NCBI RefSeq assembly: GCF_016808335.1
Contig: NC_053153.1
Coordinates: forward strand, 30,449,590-30,513,589
DNA: 64,000 bases
DNA from: Panicum virgatum
Lineage: Eukaryota; Streptophyta; Magnoliopsida; Poales; Poaceae
Direction: 5' to 3'
How positions within the stretch are numbered: position 1 is the first letter of the stretch; the number at the start of each line of letters is the position of its first letter. A program made the position numbers and the translations under genes. This document shows, piece by piece, positions 12,016 to 24,486 of the stretch. A model generated the notes under the pieces. It made no database searches and was not told the origin of the DNA. It worked only from the letters and a program-made list of their open reading frames with translations.

Positions 12016-14907
12016 ATGGCGCCCAAGAAATCGACTAAGGGGAAGGATGTGAAAGCGGAACCTACCCACGACGAGGGATGGATGCCAAGTAAGTGCTTAG
12101 ACTCAGACTTGGAATCACTTGTTTCTGCGGGTCTTTTGCCGGCAAAATCTGTAATCCAATGGCATTCCGCCTTTGGTCAAGATCGTTCGTATGAAAATAC
12201 GGGTGAGATTGGGGCTTTTGCCCCTTATTTTGAAGGGGGATTGGGGCTCCCTTATTCTGGTTTGTTTTTTGGGCTCCTATACTATTACGGGATCCAGCTT
12301 CACCATCTTACCCCCAATTCTTTCATTCATCTTTCTATCTTCATACATTTGTGCAAAGCTTTCCTGGGCATCGAGCCCCATTTCGAACTCTTCCGTTATC
12401 TTTTCCAGCTCAAGCCCCAGCCAAACTCTATCAAGTTATATGTAGTTGGAGGTGCGGGAATTCAGCTTAGGCAGGGGATGGATAAGGTTTATATCCCCCA
12501 TAAACTGTCTAGTAAAGTAATCGACTGGAAGCCAAAATGGTTGTACATAGCAAACCATGGCGAGAGTCTTCCAGTGATTACCCCAGGTCCCCCAATTCAG
12601 AGGCCTGAATGGAATAAAAAACCGATAGATGACAGCCAGATCCCCGAACTACTAGAACGGATTGCCAGTCTAAGGCAGAGGCATATATCCGAGGATGCTG
12701 TTATTTTCGACTGGATGAGAAGAAGAATCCAGCCATTGCAAGCTCGAGAGACATTCGGTTTCCAGTATCGAGGAACAAGTGATCCGTCGCGGTACTCAGA
12801 CAAAGAAATCTCTAATGGAGAGGTTTTAAGTCGAGTTCAGCAACTACTCAAGAAGGTGGAGAATGTGCCCATCATTCCTGATACTTTTTCTGCAGCGAAT
12901 CGTCCGAGACAGGTATGAACAAAGTAGTCGATTTGTATTTTCGAGTACTTTATTAGCAAGTTTCTTAATGAAATTTGATTTTGTTCAGGAGACGTGGATG
13001 TATACAGAAGCAGCCCTCCTTTTCCAGGCATTTTTCGTCCTTTTCACCTTCTTCCAAGCGCTCATGCACCCCCAAAACCAGATTCAGAAGAGTCTTTCTC
13101 TATGGAAAATTATATAGATAGTTTTGATAGTGAGTTTGGTCGTGCAAAAGCTGGAGAGGCTGCTGGCGACGAGGAAGGTGGGGGAACGGAGCCCCAGCCC
13201 AAGCGAGAGTACTTTGGTGGATCACCCAAAGGGTACCCGGACAGCAGCACGGAAGCGTCGGGGTGCTTCATAGCCTGATATAGACAGGTAAGTTTTAGCT
13301 TAGTTACAATCGAGTACTTTTCCAAGTTCTATCGAGTTGCTTTTCTTTAAGCTTTCTGGTTTTATAAGTCCTACGGGCAAGATGCCGCGGACTATAGCAT
13401 CTGGGGATGATGCTGGGGTGGGATCGAAGGTCCCTTCCACCCTAGTGGACCCGTCAAAGGGGACAGGAACTACCCTGTCGCAGAAAACTGCGCCGGCGGG
13501 TGGTTCCAAAGAAGGTGACGCCGGGGATGATGGGAGTAGAGCACTAGTCGTCGGGTCCCTCCCCAAATTCTCCGTGGCAAAGAAGCTCTCTATGAAAAGG
13601 GCACCTGCGTAAGTTTCTGGATACTTGATTACATGCTTTTGTCTATATATCGAAGACTTTTAACCCTGATATATACTCCTGGAGACTAGGGGGTCTGGTG
13701 GGAATACTTCCACAGCCCTCAAGTCTACAACTGAGGAGCCTGCGAGTACTGCTGATGCAGATGCTCGTGAAACAGAGGCGATGGCAGATTCCATGCTACG
13801 GGATTCACCACTTCCTGAAAGAGAAGAGGAGGAGAAGCAGTCGGAGGATGTTCCTGCAGGTAAGTTTATTATACCCCTTCCTCCAATTTGCACTTTTCTC
13901 CTTCTTGTTCTTTTGTTGACTCGAAGAATTTTTCCTAGGTCCTCTAAATTAGGAGGATCCTGCGAGGAAAACTGAGGAGTCGCCGCGTACAGATGCGTCC
14001 CTTGTGGTGGGGACCAACACTTCCCTTGCTCCATCGGGAAGTGCCCCGCCACAAGTAGATAAAATAAAGCTTGCGCAAGAGCATTTTGGCCTTGCGCATA
14101 AACTTTTGATGGTAAGTAGTCGATGACTCGAGTACTTAAATTTGTAGATCGAGTAGTTAGATACTGATCTTTTGCCTTTATATTTGTTAGGAGCTGGCAG
14201 AGCAGAGGAGCAACAAGCCCCAGGACAATTCAGAGCTACTCGCTCTGAAGGAACAAGTGTCCAAGCTCACGGCCGATAAAGCCGCTCTTGTGGAGAAGAA
14301 TAAGAAAATCTCCAAAGACAAGAGAGGTGAGTCTTTTGCTGTTTAATAAAGCAGTCGACTAGTTTTAAGCATCTGGTGTTTATAAGAATTCTCTTTAACC
14401 ACATATGCAGTACTCCAAAAATCATTAAAGATTCAGGAGAGCACAGTGCTTGATTTAAAGATTCTTATGTATCGAAACGCGGATGAGATTGAAAAGCTCC
14501 GGAAGATCAAGGCAGACTCTGACAAGGAAGTACTATCTTCCTTAAAACAAGTGAAAAACTTGTCGGAGTCCAAGACTGTGCTGCAATAAGAACTCGAGGA
14601 ACTGAAGGCTGCAGCCCAGGCTGTGGTAGACATGGTAGAGATTCCAGAAGACAATGCAGAGGTGCCACTCTCCTTGGCTGGGAAGCTTCGGAAAGTCCCT
14701 CAGTGCTTTCTGCAGTATGTCTCAGTAACCACCCGGCAGTACGTGTCCCACGTGCCTGGGTTGGTTAAATCCTACTAGCCACAGACACCACTGGATCCGC
14801 TAGGTAAGGGTGCAAAGTCAGACTGTAGTGATGAGCAGTTTGACAAGTGCCTCTTTGAAGTCTCACCTATTGCAGATAGGATAGTGGATAGCATGAGGAA
14901 TGCCTAA
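12016..14907 (+). pseudogene. Transposase_28-type ('putative gypsy type transposon') antisense ORF, 7 exons, broken
   Basis: Exon 1 (12016-12912, 299 codons, start MAPKKSTKGKDVKAEP) holds the signature YYGIQLHHLTPNSFIHLSIF with HLCKAFLGIEPHFELFRYLF, typical of the Pfam 'putative gypsy type transposon' family found beside grass Gypsy elements. Its biochemical role is unknown. Splice-like GT/AG borders suggest further exons near 12989-13287, 13370-13608, 13690-13859, 13939-14111, 14191-14326 and 14411-14907. The last two encode a Lys/Glu-rich coiled coil (LLALKEQVSKLTADKAALVE). Stops inside the last exon (near 14587 and 14776) and no clean frame through exon 2 mark it as decayed. It runs antisense to the LTR element that carries it. 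Confidence 0.7.
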
Positions 14908-15462
14908 TCTTCCTGGCTTTTGTATTTGTGTGAAATGATGTAATGGGCTGCTGGAGCCCCCAAATACTCTTAAGTTGTGTACAAATATTTAAAATATTCT
15001 CTGTACTGAGTATTTGTTGATGTTTGGAAGGATTAGGGAGTCCTTGGTCGAGTAGTATTACTTGAAAGTCTCAGGACGAGTACTTTTAAGTTCGGAGGCA
15101 ACGCACCCACTCGATCTGGTGGCAGATATAGAATATCCGTTCTGTAGTGTAGTCTGGCTTATTCCTTAGAAAAGGATGGAGCCAAAGTTTGAAATCTTGC
15201 TCGAAAATCGATCGAGTAGATTGTTCTATTCCAGAACTTGGAGAAGCTTCCTAGTGCTGACCGGTTAGGATGAGATTACCCAAGTGGGAAAAGCACTAGG
15301 AAGAATAGTCAAGCCGTAGCCTGAAAGGTGTTTTCCCTTTAAAGGAGATGTTTTAAGTAGTTGAATGCTCCTGAGTATGATCGTTGAGAACATAACTCGA
15401 TGCGTTCAGGACGGGAGCAGAGCAATTTAGACTCAAGATGCCAAGCATAAGTGCAGTATCCT
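14908..15462. other. non-coding spacer of the gag-only element
   Basis: No ORF of note. Contains CGAGTAGT/CGAGTACT words typical of this element and, near 15255-15330, a single diverged copy of the unit arrayed at 15909 (GACCGGTTAGGATGAGATTACCCAAGTGGG). Confidence 0.5.
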
Positions 15463-15809
15463 ACGAACTCGGTTGTCCAAGCAAGCGGGAGACTCTCATC
15501 AACTACTCGAGGTACCAAACCCTTAGTGTAACAATCTCGGTGGTCCAAGCAAGCGGGAGACTCTCGTCAACTACTCGCGGTATCAAGAACGAAAGGCAAT
15601 ATCTTGTGAACTCGGTGGTCCAAGCAAGCGGGAGACTCTCGTCAACTACTCGGGGTACCAAGAATGACTGAAACACCCTATGAACTTGGTGGCCCAAGCA
15701 AGCGGGAAACTCCCGTCAACTACTCGGGGTACCAAGCCCTTAGTGTAACAATCTTGGTGGTCCAAGCAAGCGGGAGACTCTCATCAACTACTCGGGGTAC
15801 CAAGAAATG
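15463..15809. repeat. tandem array A, 5 copies of a 68-75 bp unit
   Basis: The core GGTGGTCCAAGCAAGCGGGA followed by GACTCTCGTCAACTACTCGG recurs with starts near 15471, 15539, 15614, 15688 and 15756. Inter-core segments alternate between two types (CCTTAGTGTAACAATCT after copies 1 and 4). Such arrays are common in large Tat-type elements. No coding potential was recognised. Confidence 0.9.
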
Positions 15810-15879
15810 CAAGTATTGTTCTGCCCTTTGATGAGTTTGATGACTTGAGATCTTCTCAAGGGTTAGTATGGATTGTCCT

Positions 15880-16299
15880 ACTTAAGGACTAGAGTAATTT
15901 TCAAAGTTGACCGTTTAGAATTAACCTCGTCAGGTTACCCAAGTGAGAATAACTTTGAAAATATCCAAAAACCTACTCGATCCAGCGAGTAGGGTGTCTT
16001 CTTTGAAGATTGAAGTAACCTTTAAAGTTGACCATTTAGGATTAACCTCGTCAGGTTACCCAAGTGGGACTTACTTTAAAGATATCCAAAAACCTACTCG
16101 ATCTAGTGAGTAGGGTGTCCTACTTGAGGACTGGAGTAGCTTCTAAAATCGACCATTTAGGATTAACACCGTCAGGTTACCCAAGTGGGACTCATTTTGG
16201 AAATATCCAAAATCTACTTGAGCCAGCGAGTAGGGTGTCCTACTTGAGGACTGGAGTAACTTCTAAAATTGACGTTTAGGATTAACCCCGTCAGGTTAC
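15880..16299. repeat. tandem array B, 120-121 bp unit (continues at 27037)
   Basis: Units start at GACC(A/G)TTTAGGATTAAC near 15909, 16030, 16151 and 16271, each carrying GTCAGGTTACCCAAGTGGGA and CTACTCGA..GAGTAGGGTGTC. The fourth unit is cut at GTTAC by the inner Gypsy insertion and resumes at 27037, with a further unit start near 27132. Confidence 0.9.
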
Positions 16300-17500
16300 T
16301 GTTATCACCATAAATTAATAGGGTTAATTAATGGGCCGCGAGCAAGTTGGGCTTAAAGCAGGAATTAAAGAAGGCTTGTGAATCGGCTCCTGCATGAGTG
16401 TTTGGGCCATGTGGGCCATGTATCTTTAGATTTAGTTCAGTTTGGTTTAGAGATAGAGTCCGATTTGGACACGTTGGTTTAGATTGTTTTCCAAGTCTCC
16501 GGACTATATATATGTACCCTATGATATTCGTAAAAAGAAGAACGTCATCACATCTTGCAACAACAATTCTCGGCGCAATGCCACCCCTAATCCTAGGGTT
16601 TCATCCAAGTAAGCGCCATGCTGCCCTGATCACTTCTTGCGATCAGGGCAGCATTGTTCTTGCTTTTACCTTGGTATTACTCGTACTGAAGCGTTTTTTA
16701 TGGCGAGTAGTGCTAGTTATCCTGATGTTCGTAGCATGACCTTTAGTAGATTTATCATCTACGAATATCATGTTATCTCTGCGTGATCATGTATTAATCT
16801 TACGCTAATTCTCGTTGCATAGAGTTAGTCGCGTAGAGATAACACTCTGCTTCTTTTCTATCTAGTAGATCTAATCTATTATGGTTTGTTCTTATACTTA
16901 AGAATCGGCTTAATATCTGCTAGGTTAGGCCTTGCAAACGGGTTGGACGATCCGATGACGTATTAGATGTTTTGCCTTGATCTTAATAGGGATTGATCCG
17001 GGAATCGGCTTTTGCTTATTCTTAGGCCTCTATTCTAGTTAAGGTTTGGTTATCTATTACGCTCGTTAGGCCTAACTACGTGTAGGATGTTCCGATCTAG
17101 CAGTGAAGATTTTACCGTCGTGGATTGGATTAGCTAGATTTAATTGACGCAGTTTTTGCAGTTATTTGCTTTATCTATTAATATCCGGATATGCAGATCT
17201 GATCTGACACTGGGACTCAATCGGCTCTTTAAAGCCGATGCAAGAGTCGTCCCGGGGAGCCGACCATGGCTCGGACTAATATTTACACGTGTTTGTGCAC
17301 ACAGGCAAATCGTCGAAAGCACGTTCGCACCTTCCTGATCGGGTATAGGTCAGGTGGCACGCCCTGCATCTCCGGAAGCGTCGGCGTGTGCCAGGATCTG
17401 GGCCGTTGACCGAGGGACCGGTGCCAGCCAGCGCTCTGGCAGCCTCCCGGCTCTTTGTGTTGCCTGTTGCTACTCACCGGTGGGTTTGGACCCGACAACA
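16300..17500 (+). repeat. 5' LTR of the inner Tat-type Gypsy element
   Basis: Runs from TGTTATCACC to CGACAACA. A TATA-like CTATATATATG lies at about 16505. Compared with the 3' LTR it lacks an extra segment containing GCTCTTGTTATTTATCA (about 26278-26297) and shows scattered substitutions. Confidence 0.9.
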
Positions 17501-17522
17501 CATTTTGGCACGCCCGGTGGGA
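17501..17522 (+). other. primer-binding-site-like sequence
   Basis: CATTTTGGCACGCCCGGTGG lies immediately after the 5' LTR, the position of the minus-strand primer site, and its style is typical of grass Gypsy elements. The matching tRNA was not determined. Confidence 0.55.
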
Positions 17523-17552
17523 CCTTCATCAACAACAACGTCCACCGCCGGG

Positions 17553-19602
17553 ATGACTGGACCTCAGAACCAAGCGCCGGTTCCGCCGGCCACCAACCCT
17601 GTCACATATGAAGAGCTGACCCCCGAACACCAGTAGAAGTATGATGAGGTCAAAGCTCAGTACAAAGCCGATCTCATCGGCTCTTTCGAGAGGACTTGCA
17701 GCCACGACATCAGGTGGAAGGGGTTCTCACCCGAAGGCGCTCTCGACAACATCGACCTGTCCGTACCGTCAGAGGAGCGCACCGGAGCCCTGCGCCAGGA
17801 GATGAACTACATGGTGGCTCAATCGCTTCATCGGCACTCAGAAAGCCTGGTGAACGAGCTCGAGCATGTGGCACATCGCGTCGTCCAGGAGGTGATCAAG
17901 AACCAGTACTCCCCATTGGGACCAATCCTGGGGAGTCACAGGGGAGAAGCCCCATTTCAGTCTAGGCCGCCAATGCCATACTCGCTCACAACTCCAGGAC
18001 CGCAGACTTCGCCGATCTACGTTGTCTACAAGATCGGCGGTGATTCCGGGGAGGGCCAGTTCCTGAGCGAGCCGCCTAAGGAGATCCCGCACGGCTACAC
18101 GTGCGTGTACATACCTGACAACATCAACCCAACACGCGCGGGACAGCTGGTGAGTACAGGAGCTTCAGGGGCAGATGAGGAGAAACAAGCATGGCTAGCA
18201 AAGTACGCTACCGGGCCGAGTGCTGAACCCTCAGCCCCAGGAGTTCTTAGTGTGGAGCAGATCAGCACAATACTAAGGGACCAGTTCAGCATTCTGTCCA
18301 AGAGAAAGGCGATCGGCTATTCCAAGCCGTACCCAAGCGACTACGACTTGATCCTGTTGCCACCCAAGTATCGGCTCCCGGAGTTCACCAAGTTCAGCGG
18401 GTCAGAAGGGGCCAGCTCCATCGAGCATGTGAGCCGATACCTAACGCAGCTCGGGATGATTTCAGTATCGGATCCTCTGAGGGTCCGGTTCTTCTGCCAG
18501 TCTCTCACGGGCTCAGCTTTTGGATGGTACACGTCATTGGCCCCAGATTCGATCCGCACTTGGAGGCAGCTGGAAGATCAGTTCCACACCCAATATCACT
18601 CAGAGGCTACTGAAGCCGGGATTGCCGACCTCGCCCAAGTCAAGCAGAAGCGAGGGGAAAGTGTGTCGGAGTACGTGCAGCGCTTCAGAGAGGTTAAGAA
18701 TCGATGATACTCTTCGCGCATCACAGAAAAGGAGGCAGTCGATTTGGCAGTTCTGGGGCTTGCTAAGCCGATCAAGGATCTGGCTTTTCAGTTGGAATTC
18801 ACCTCTCTGGCGCACATGGTGCAGAAGCTCACGACATATGAACACTATCACCCTGAGCTGTACCTGGAAAAATTCAAGCGCCATGTGAATATGCCCCAAG
18901 CAGATGATTCTGATGAATCTAGCAGGGAAGAAGAAGTGGCTGTGGCAGAGTGGACCCAGGGGGCAAACCCCGTCCCGTGCAAGTGGGTCAAACAGAAGGG
19001 GTTTGTGAAGGGCTTTGACTTTGACGTGGCCAAGGCAGAGCAGATATTCGATCTACTGCTCAAAGAAAAGCAGTTGAAGCTCCCAGAGAATCACAAGCTG
19101 CCAACGACGCAAGAGCTAGGGGGAGGCCGTACTGCAAGTGGCACCACTCGTTCACCCATGCCACGAATGACTGCAAGGAGCTGCGTCGGCAGATCCAATC
19201 GGCTATTGAGCAAGGCCGATTAATTCTGGCCCAACACACGATGAAGGTTGACAGTCAACCATTGCCATAGGCTAACGTGGTGGGGTTGTCCGATCTTAGA
19301 CCTGAGGGCCAGAATTTTGTGTTCCAGATTAGCATGATGGGACCCATACGCCGCCGTGACGAGTAGAGGAAAGAGGCCGATTCTGGCAAACAGCCCCAGG
19401 ATGAAGACGAGTCGGAGTAGCAACATATTACTGAAGAACAAGTGTGTCACATCCGCAATCAACTCCCAGCTTCTAATCAGCTTCTTGAAAAATACGAGTA
19501 TCAGTACAAGCTGCGTTGCCGGTATGAATCGGAAGAGGAGGAGTACGAGCACCACACGGGGAGAACGCTGGGAAGGCGCCAGACTATACGAGACCACTGG
19601 CA
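17553..19602 (+). pseudogene. gag of the inner Tat-type Gypsy element (broken)
   Basis: Gag forms the virus-like particle that packages element RNA. The ATG at 17553 opens the frame; a TAG at 17634 and a TGA at 18705 interrupt it. The central retrotransposon-gag domain is clear (about 18370-18730: RLPEFTKFSG, GSAFGWYTSLAPDSIRTW, YVQRFREVKNR). A zinc-knuckle-like stretch follows near 19127-19200 in a shifted frame (YCKWHHSFTHATNDC). Several further stops occur between 19260 and 19420. Downstream the reading continues into the protease region. The product cannot be made intact. Confidence 0.85.
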
Positions 19603-20673
19603 TTGCCTACTATCGATGATTGCCTGGAGTGCAGGCCTCGGGGACGCCAGTCAGGCGAGACGTCGGTGTTCCGGCGCTTGGGGCCCAAAGCGCGTCACGA
19701 CGACTATGTTGAGCGGCCATCCAGGGATGATCTTGAGCTCGAAGGAGAGGATAAGTATCATCGTCCACGATGGTGTCCTGACGGACTCAGTCGCTCGCAG
19801 AAGCGCAGAGTGCAGCGCTTACGCAATCTCGAAGAGGCAGAAGCAAGGTACCTCGACGTATTGAGGAAGGCGCGCCCAAATCTTGCGGGGCAAGTCAGGC
19901 GCCCGCAAAGAGTGGAAAGGCACCCTCCAAGGAGGGAGTGGCATCCCAAGCATTTAAAAGCCGATGAGAAACCGTCGGCTGATGTGAATATGGTATTTGT
20001 GCTCCCGTCGGAATTTTGTGCGCCTCATCCGGAGGAGCTGGCCGTCGCGCAGCTGGATCTTGGCCCACAGCCGATCATCTTTGAGAAGCCCAAGGAGAAA
20101 AGCTACAAGCACCTGAAGGGGTTATATCTCAAGGGTCTCATCGACGGCAAGCCTGTGAACAGAATGTTGGTCGATACCGGCGCCGCAGTCAATTTGATGC
20201 CGTATTCAGTGTTGCGCTGATTGGGTCGTTCTGCTGCTGACCTTGTCAAGACCAACGTAATGCTCAATGATTTCAACGGGCAGCCGTCGGAGGCAAAGGG
20301 CGTCCTCAATGTGGAGTTTGGTTCAATGGGATTGGATTCACGCCAATTGTTGTGTTCCTTCCACAAGACCGTCCCAACCTCGTTCTTCATCGTCAACAGT
20401 AAGAGTACGTACACAGTGCTGCTTGGGAGGGATTGGATTCACGCCAATTGTTGTGTTCCTTCCACAATGCACCAGTGTTTGGTTCAATGGGATGGCGACG
20501 AAGTGGAGGTGGTCCGTGCAGATGACTCCAGCGAGGTTTCGCTCACAGACATGAACGCCTGGGACGCGGAAGGACAAGAGCCGATCTCAGGGATTGCGCT
20601 GGAAGACTGTGATCGGATCGAAGCGACAAAAAACGGATTGAGGCTGGTCTTATCCACTGGCCTCACAGAATAA
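19603..20673 (+). pseudogene. aspartic protease region of the inner Gypsy element
   Basis: Encodes a basic linker (about 19603-19960) and a retropepsin-type domain with the catalytic motif LVDTGAAVNLMPYS (about 20167-20210). A TGA at 20218-20220 then splits the domain; the second half (VLLGRDWIHANCC) follows to the stop at 20673. A mosaic duplication at 20317-20366 replaces part of the domain core. The protease would process Gag-Pol; this copy is interrupted. Confidence 0.8.
20317..20493 (+). repeat. mosaic internal duplication in the protease gene
   Basis: GATTGGATTCACGCCAATTG plus the next 17 bases occurs at 20330-20366 and again at 20431-20467. The 16-17 bases preceding the first copy (GTTTGGTTCAATGGGAT) recur at about 20477, on the other side of the second copy. 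The insert therefore joins two pieces in an order different from their source. Confidence 0.85.
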
Positions 20674-20904
20674 ACACATCCTGGCATGCTACAGAGTTTA
20701 GCAGGTTTAGAGAGGCCGGTCCCAGCGACCGTCCCCAAAAAGTAGATAATTCTTATTTGGAGTTGAAACTGTTACATAATGAACAAACAATAGCTTGCTC
20801 TGGCAGTTGGTTAGTTATTGAGTATTCAGTTTCGAAAGGTAATACAGAAACGGACAGCCCGTGCGGTCGGCCGAAATTTTTCTTTTGTTATCTCTCCGTG
20901 TTTG
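20674..20904 (+). other. linker between protease and RT
   Basis: Open frames are short and carry no recognised domain. It falls where Tat elements have a variable linker. Confidence 0.4.
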
Positions 20905-22430
20905 CTGTCGACGTGGCAGATGACTACGAGTTGCCTGCGTTCACAATTGATTTTACAGGCAACGGTAAGTTGGGGTACGGGTTTACATCAACTGACAATT
21001 TGGAGGAAGTTGATATCGGTCCCGAGGATAAGCCGTGACCAACATTTATTAGCAAAAGGTTAGACCCGAGCCTGCGTGAGCCGATGATAGCACTATTGAG
21101 AGAATACCGTGACTGTTTCGCGTGGGATTATGCTGAAATGCCCGGTCTGGATAGAAGCATCATCGAACATTGGCTCCCGCTTAAGAAAGGATTTCGGCCG
21201 TTTCAACAACGACCACGACAGATGAAGGCTGAAATCCTAGAGGAGGTTAAGAAAGAGGTGCAAAAGATGTTGGATGTAGGGTTCATCAGGCCATGTCGGT
21301 ATGCAGAATGGATCTCCAGCATGGTCCCTGTACAAAAGAAGGATGGCCGATGGCGAGTCTGCGTGGATTTGAGAGACCTCAACAGAGCAACGCCAAAGGA
21401 CGAGTATCCGATGCCCGTCGCGGAAACATTGATCAACGCAGCTGCCGGTCACAAAATGCTAATCTTTATGGATGGTAATGCCGGCTACAACCAGATCTTC
21501 ATGGCCCCAGAGGATATAAGAAAGACCGCGTTCAGAGTACCAGGCACGGTCGGCTTGTTCGAGTACATGGTTATGACCTTTGGATTGAAAAATGACGGTG
21601 CAACATATCAACGCACCATGAATTACATTTTTCATGATCTCATCGGCAAACTGGTAGAAATCTACATTGATGATGTCGTGGTCAAGTCCGCATCGGCTGG
21701 GGGACATCTGGAAGATTTGCGTCAAGTCTAGGAGCGGACTCGAAGGTTTGGGCTCAGAATGAACTCGAAGAAATGCGCCTTTGGTGTATCGGCCGGTCAG
21801 TTCTTAGGATCCCTGGTACATGAGCGAGGAATCGAGATCGGTTTAAAGAGTCAAGAAGCTGTAAGGACAATGAGGCCGCCTACTACGAAGGAGTTGCAGA
21901 AGCTCATCGGCAAAATCAACTTTGTCAGACGATTTATCTCCAATCTATCTGGGCGTATCGAGCCGTTCATGGGTCTGGTAAAGATCAAGTTTGAGGATGA
22001 GTTTCACTGGGGGGCAGAACAGCAGCAGGCTTTCGACGAAATCAAGGGATACTTGTCGAAGCCTCCAGTGTTGGTTACTCCTCAGCAAGACAGGCCTTTC
22101 TTCGTGTACCTGTCTGTGGGAGACACTTCCATTGCCTCGGTGCTGGTTCAGAAACATGACGATCAGGAGAGGGTTGTTTTCTACCTCAGCAGACGCATGT
22201 TGGACGCTGAGACCAGGTATCCTGAGATTGAGAAGCTTTGCCTTTGTTTGTTCTTTACATGCACAAAGCTTCGTCATATTTTGCTCTCGGCGGAAACGAT
22301 CGTTATCTGCAAGTCGGATGTCATAAGGCATATGTTGTCGTCTCCTTTTCTAAAAGGCCGACTCGGAAAATGGATGTTTGCGTTGTCGGAGTTTGATATC
22401 CGATATCAACCTGCAAAGGCAGTCAATTGA
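20905..22430 (+). pseudogene. reverse transcriptase and RNase H of the inner Gypsy element
   Basis: RT copies element RNA to DNA. Motifs in order are KKGFRPFQQRPRQM (about 21185), VPVQKKDGRWRVCVDLRDLN (about 21327), LIFMDGNAGYNQIFM, FRVPGTVGLFEYMVMTFGLK and the catalytic YIDDVVVKS (about 21661). The Ty3-type RNase H follows (about 21960-22430: QQQAFDEIKGYLSKPPVL, FFVYLSVGDTSIASVLVQ). Interruptions are a TGA at about 21036, a TAG at 21729 and a TGA at about 22428. Catalytic aspartates are present, so inactivity comes from the stops rather than active-site loss. Confidence 0.9.
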
Positions 22431-22910
22431 CAGGCACTGGCGGATCTCATTGCAGACAGGGTCAACACTAACGTGGCCACACTTTTTATACGTGCTTGGG
22501 CCATGTTTTTCGACGGATCGGCCTGTGATGATGGGTTCGGCGTGGGAATTCTTTTGGTATCGCCTCGAGGGACGACTTATTCCTTTTCCATCAGGGTGAC
22601 TACTCCATGCACCAATAATTTAGTAGAGTATGAGGCCGTTCGCAAGGGGATGGAATTACTCCTGGAAGCTGGCGTAAAAGCGGTGGAAATATTTGGCGAT
22701 TCGAAACTGGTGATTTCTCAGCTCACGGAAGAATATAGATGTGAGAGCGAGGCTCTTTTTCCGATATGGATGCAGTGCCGCGAGTTGATGTCACAATTCA
22801 GGTACATTAATTTCCACTGGATACGCAGGACTTTGAACAATGAAGCCAATGACTTGGCACAGATGGCTTCCGGATACAAGAAAACAGCCGATGGGGTCGA
22901 TGTAGAGGTT
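22431..22910 (+). CDS. second, archaeal-type RNase H domain (Tat lineage), within pseudogenised pol
   Basis: After the Ty3-type RNase H, the frame opening at 22473 holds AMFFDGSACDDGFGVGIL, NLVEYEAVRKGMELLLEAG, VEIFGDSKLVISQL and NNEANDLAQMASG. These four blocks hold the Asp, Glu, Asp and Asp positions of an RNase H1 active site. A second RNase H here is the hallmark of Tat-type elements. It is part of Pol, not a free gene, and the frame continues into integrase. Confidence 0.8.
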
Positions 22911-24156
22911 TATTTTCTAGAACCTGGAGATTGGAGAGCCGATATCTTCAATTATTGGAAGGATTCGGCTCGGGGGGCACCCAGAAGGATAAGACTCAAA
23001 GCTATGAAGTATGTTCTAATAGGGGACGATATGTTCTACAGGACTTTGGAAGGACTGCTGCTTAATTGTCTGGGGCCTTCAGAGTTGAATCGGCTTTTGC
23101 ATGAGGTTCATGAGGGAGCCTGCGGTACTCATCAATCGACCCATAAGATGAAGTGGCTGATTAGGCGATCGGGATATTACTGGCATACCATGCTTGAGGA
23201 CTGCTTTAAATATTACAAGGGATGTCATGCATGTCAGAGATTCAGCAAGATTCATATGGTGCCGGCATCAGTAATGAATCATATCATTAAGCCATGGCCG
23301 TTCAGGGGTTGGGCCATGGATATGATTGGCCAGATCAACCCGCCATCCAGCAAAGGTCGGTGGGTGTTGGCTGTCACGGATTATTTCATGAAATGGGTGG
23401 AGGCGGTACCCATGAGGTCGGTGGCATCAAAAGATGTGATCAATTTTGTTAAAGAGCACATCATTCATAGGTTCGGGATTCCCCAGACCATTACGACCGA
23501 TGGAGGATCGGTCTTTATATCGGAGGAATTTAGGAAGTTCGCCGATGACATGGGGTTCAAGCTGATCAGATCATCCCCATATTATGCCCAAGAGCCTTAT
23601 CAAGCTGATCAAAAGGAAGATCGATGAATATCCTAGGCGCTGGCATGAGGTGTTGTCAGAGGCTTTATGGGCATATCGTATTTCGTGTCACGGATCCATC
23701 AAGACGTCACCATACCATCTGGTCTACGGTCAAGACGCTGTGTTGCCATGGGAGATCACGGCCGGATCGAGGCGTGTTGAGTTCCAGAATGATCTGTCGG
23801 CTGAGGAGTATGCAGCCTTGATGAGCGACAATGTGGAGGATCTCACAGAGCTAAGACTTTGGTCACTTGAGAAGATCAAGGAAAACAATGCTAAAGTCGC
23901 TCGTGCATACAACAAAAAGGTCAAGCCAAAAAATTTCCAGGTTGGAGACCTGGTTTGGGAGGCAGTGCTACCATTGGGAACTAAAGATAGGAAGTATGGT
24001 AAATGGTCTCCAACTTGGCATGGGCCGTACAAGGTTGATCAGGTCCTGCCTGGAAATGCGTACATGCTTGAAGAATTAGACGGTGTCAAGTTTCTTGTAG
24101 CCGTCAATGGCCAACACCTCAAGAAATATTTCCCGAGCATGTGCGAAGGCGAATAA
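22911..24156 (+). pseudogene. integrase of the inner Gypsy element, with active-site deletion
   Basis: Integrase inserts the cDNA. The HHCC zinc domain is visible (about 23090-23245: LHEVHEGACGTHQSTHKMKW with GCHACQRF). The core has its first Asp in GWAMDMIGQI (about 23310) and its second in ITTDGGSVF (about 23495). At about 23590 a small deletion shifts the frame directly after SSPYYAQ, removing the block that normally carries the catalytic Glu. The C-terminal part resumes in another frame (23584-24156, SLIKLIKRKIDEYPRRWHEV to a stop at 24154). Confidence 0.85.
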
Positions 24157-24195
24157 CAAGAGCCGATGAAATCCATCTGGCTGTATTATAAAAAG

Positions 24196-24387
<192 letters not shown>

Positions 24388-24486
24388 AGCAAGGCAGCCG
24401 ATGTGTAACCATCGACTTAAGATGTTGTTAATAGGTACGAGTTTTAGATTTAACAGGCAACATTAAATGTTCTCTGAATTGTTCTA

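Noticed and set aside
15463..15809. CRISPR-like regularly spaced repeats
   Set aside because: The whole unit, spacers included, is repeated. It lies within a plant LTR retrotransposon, so it is an ordinary tandem array.
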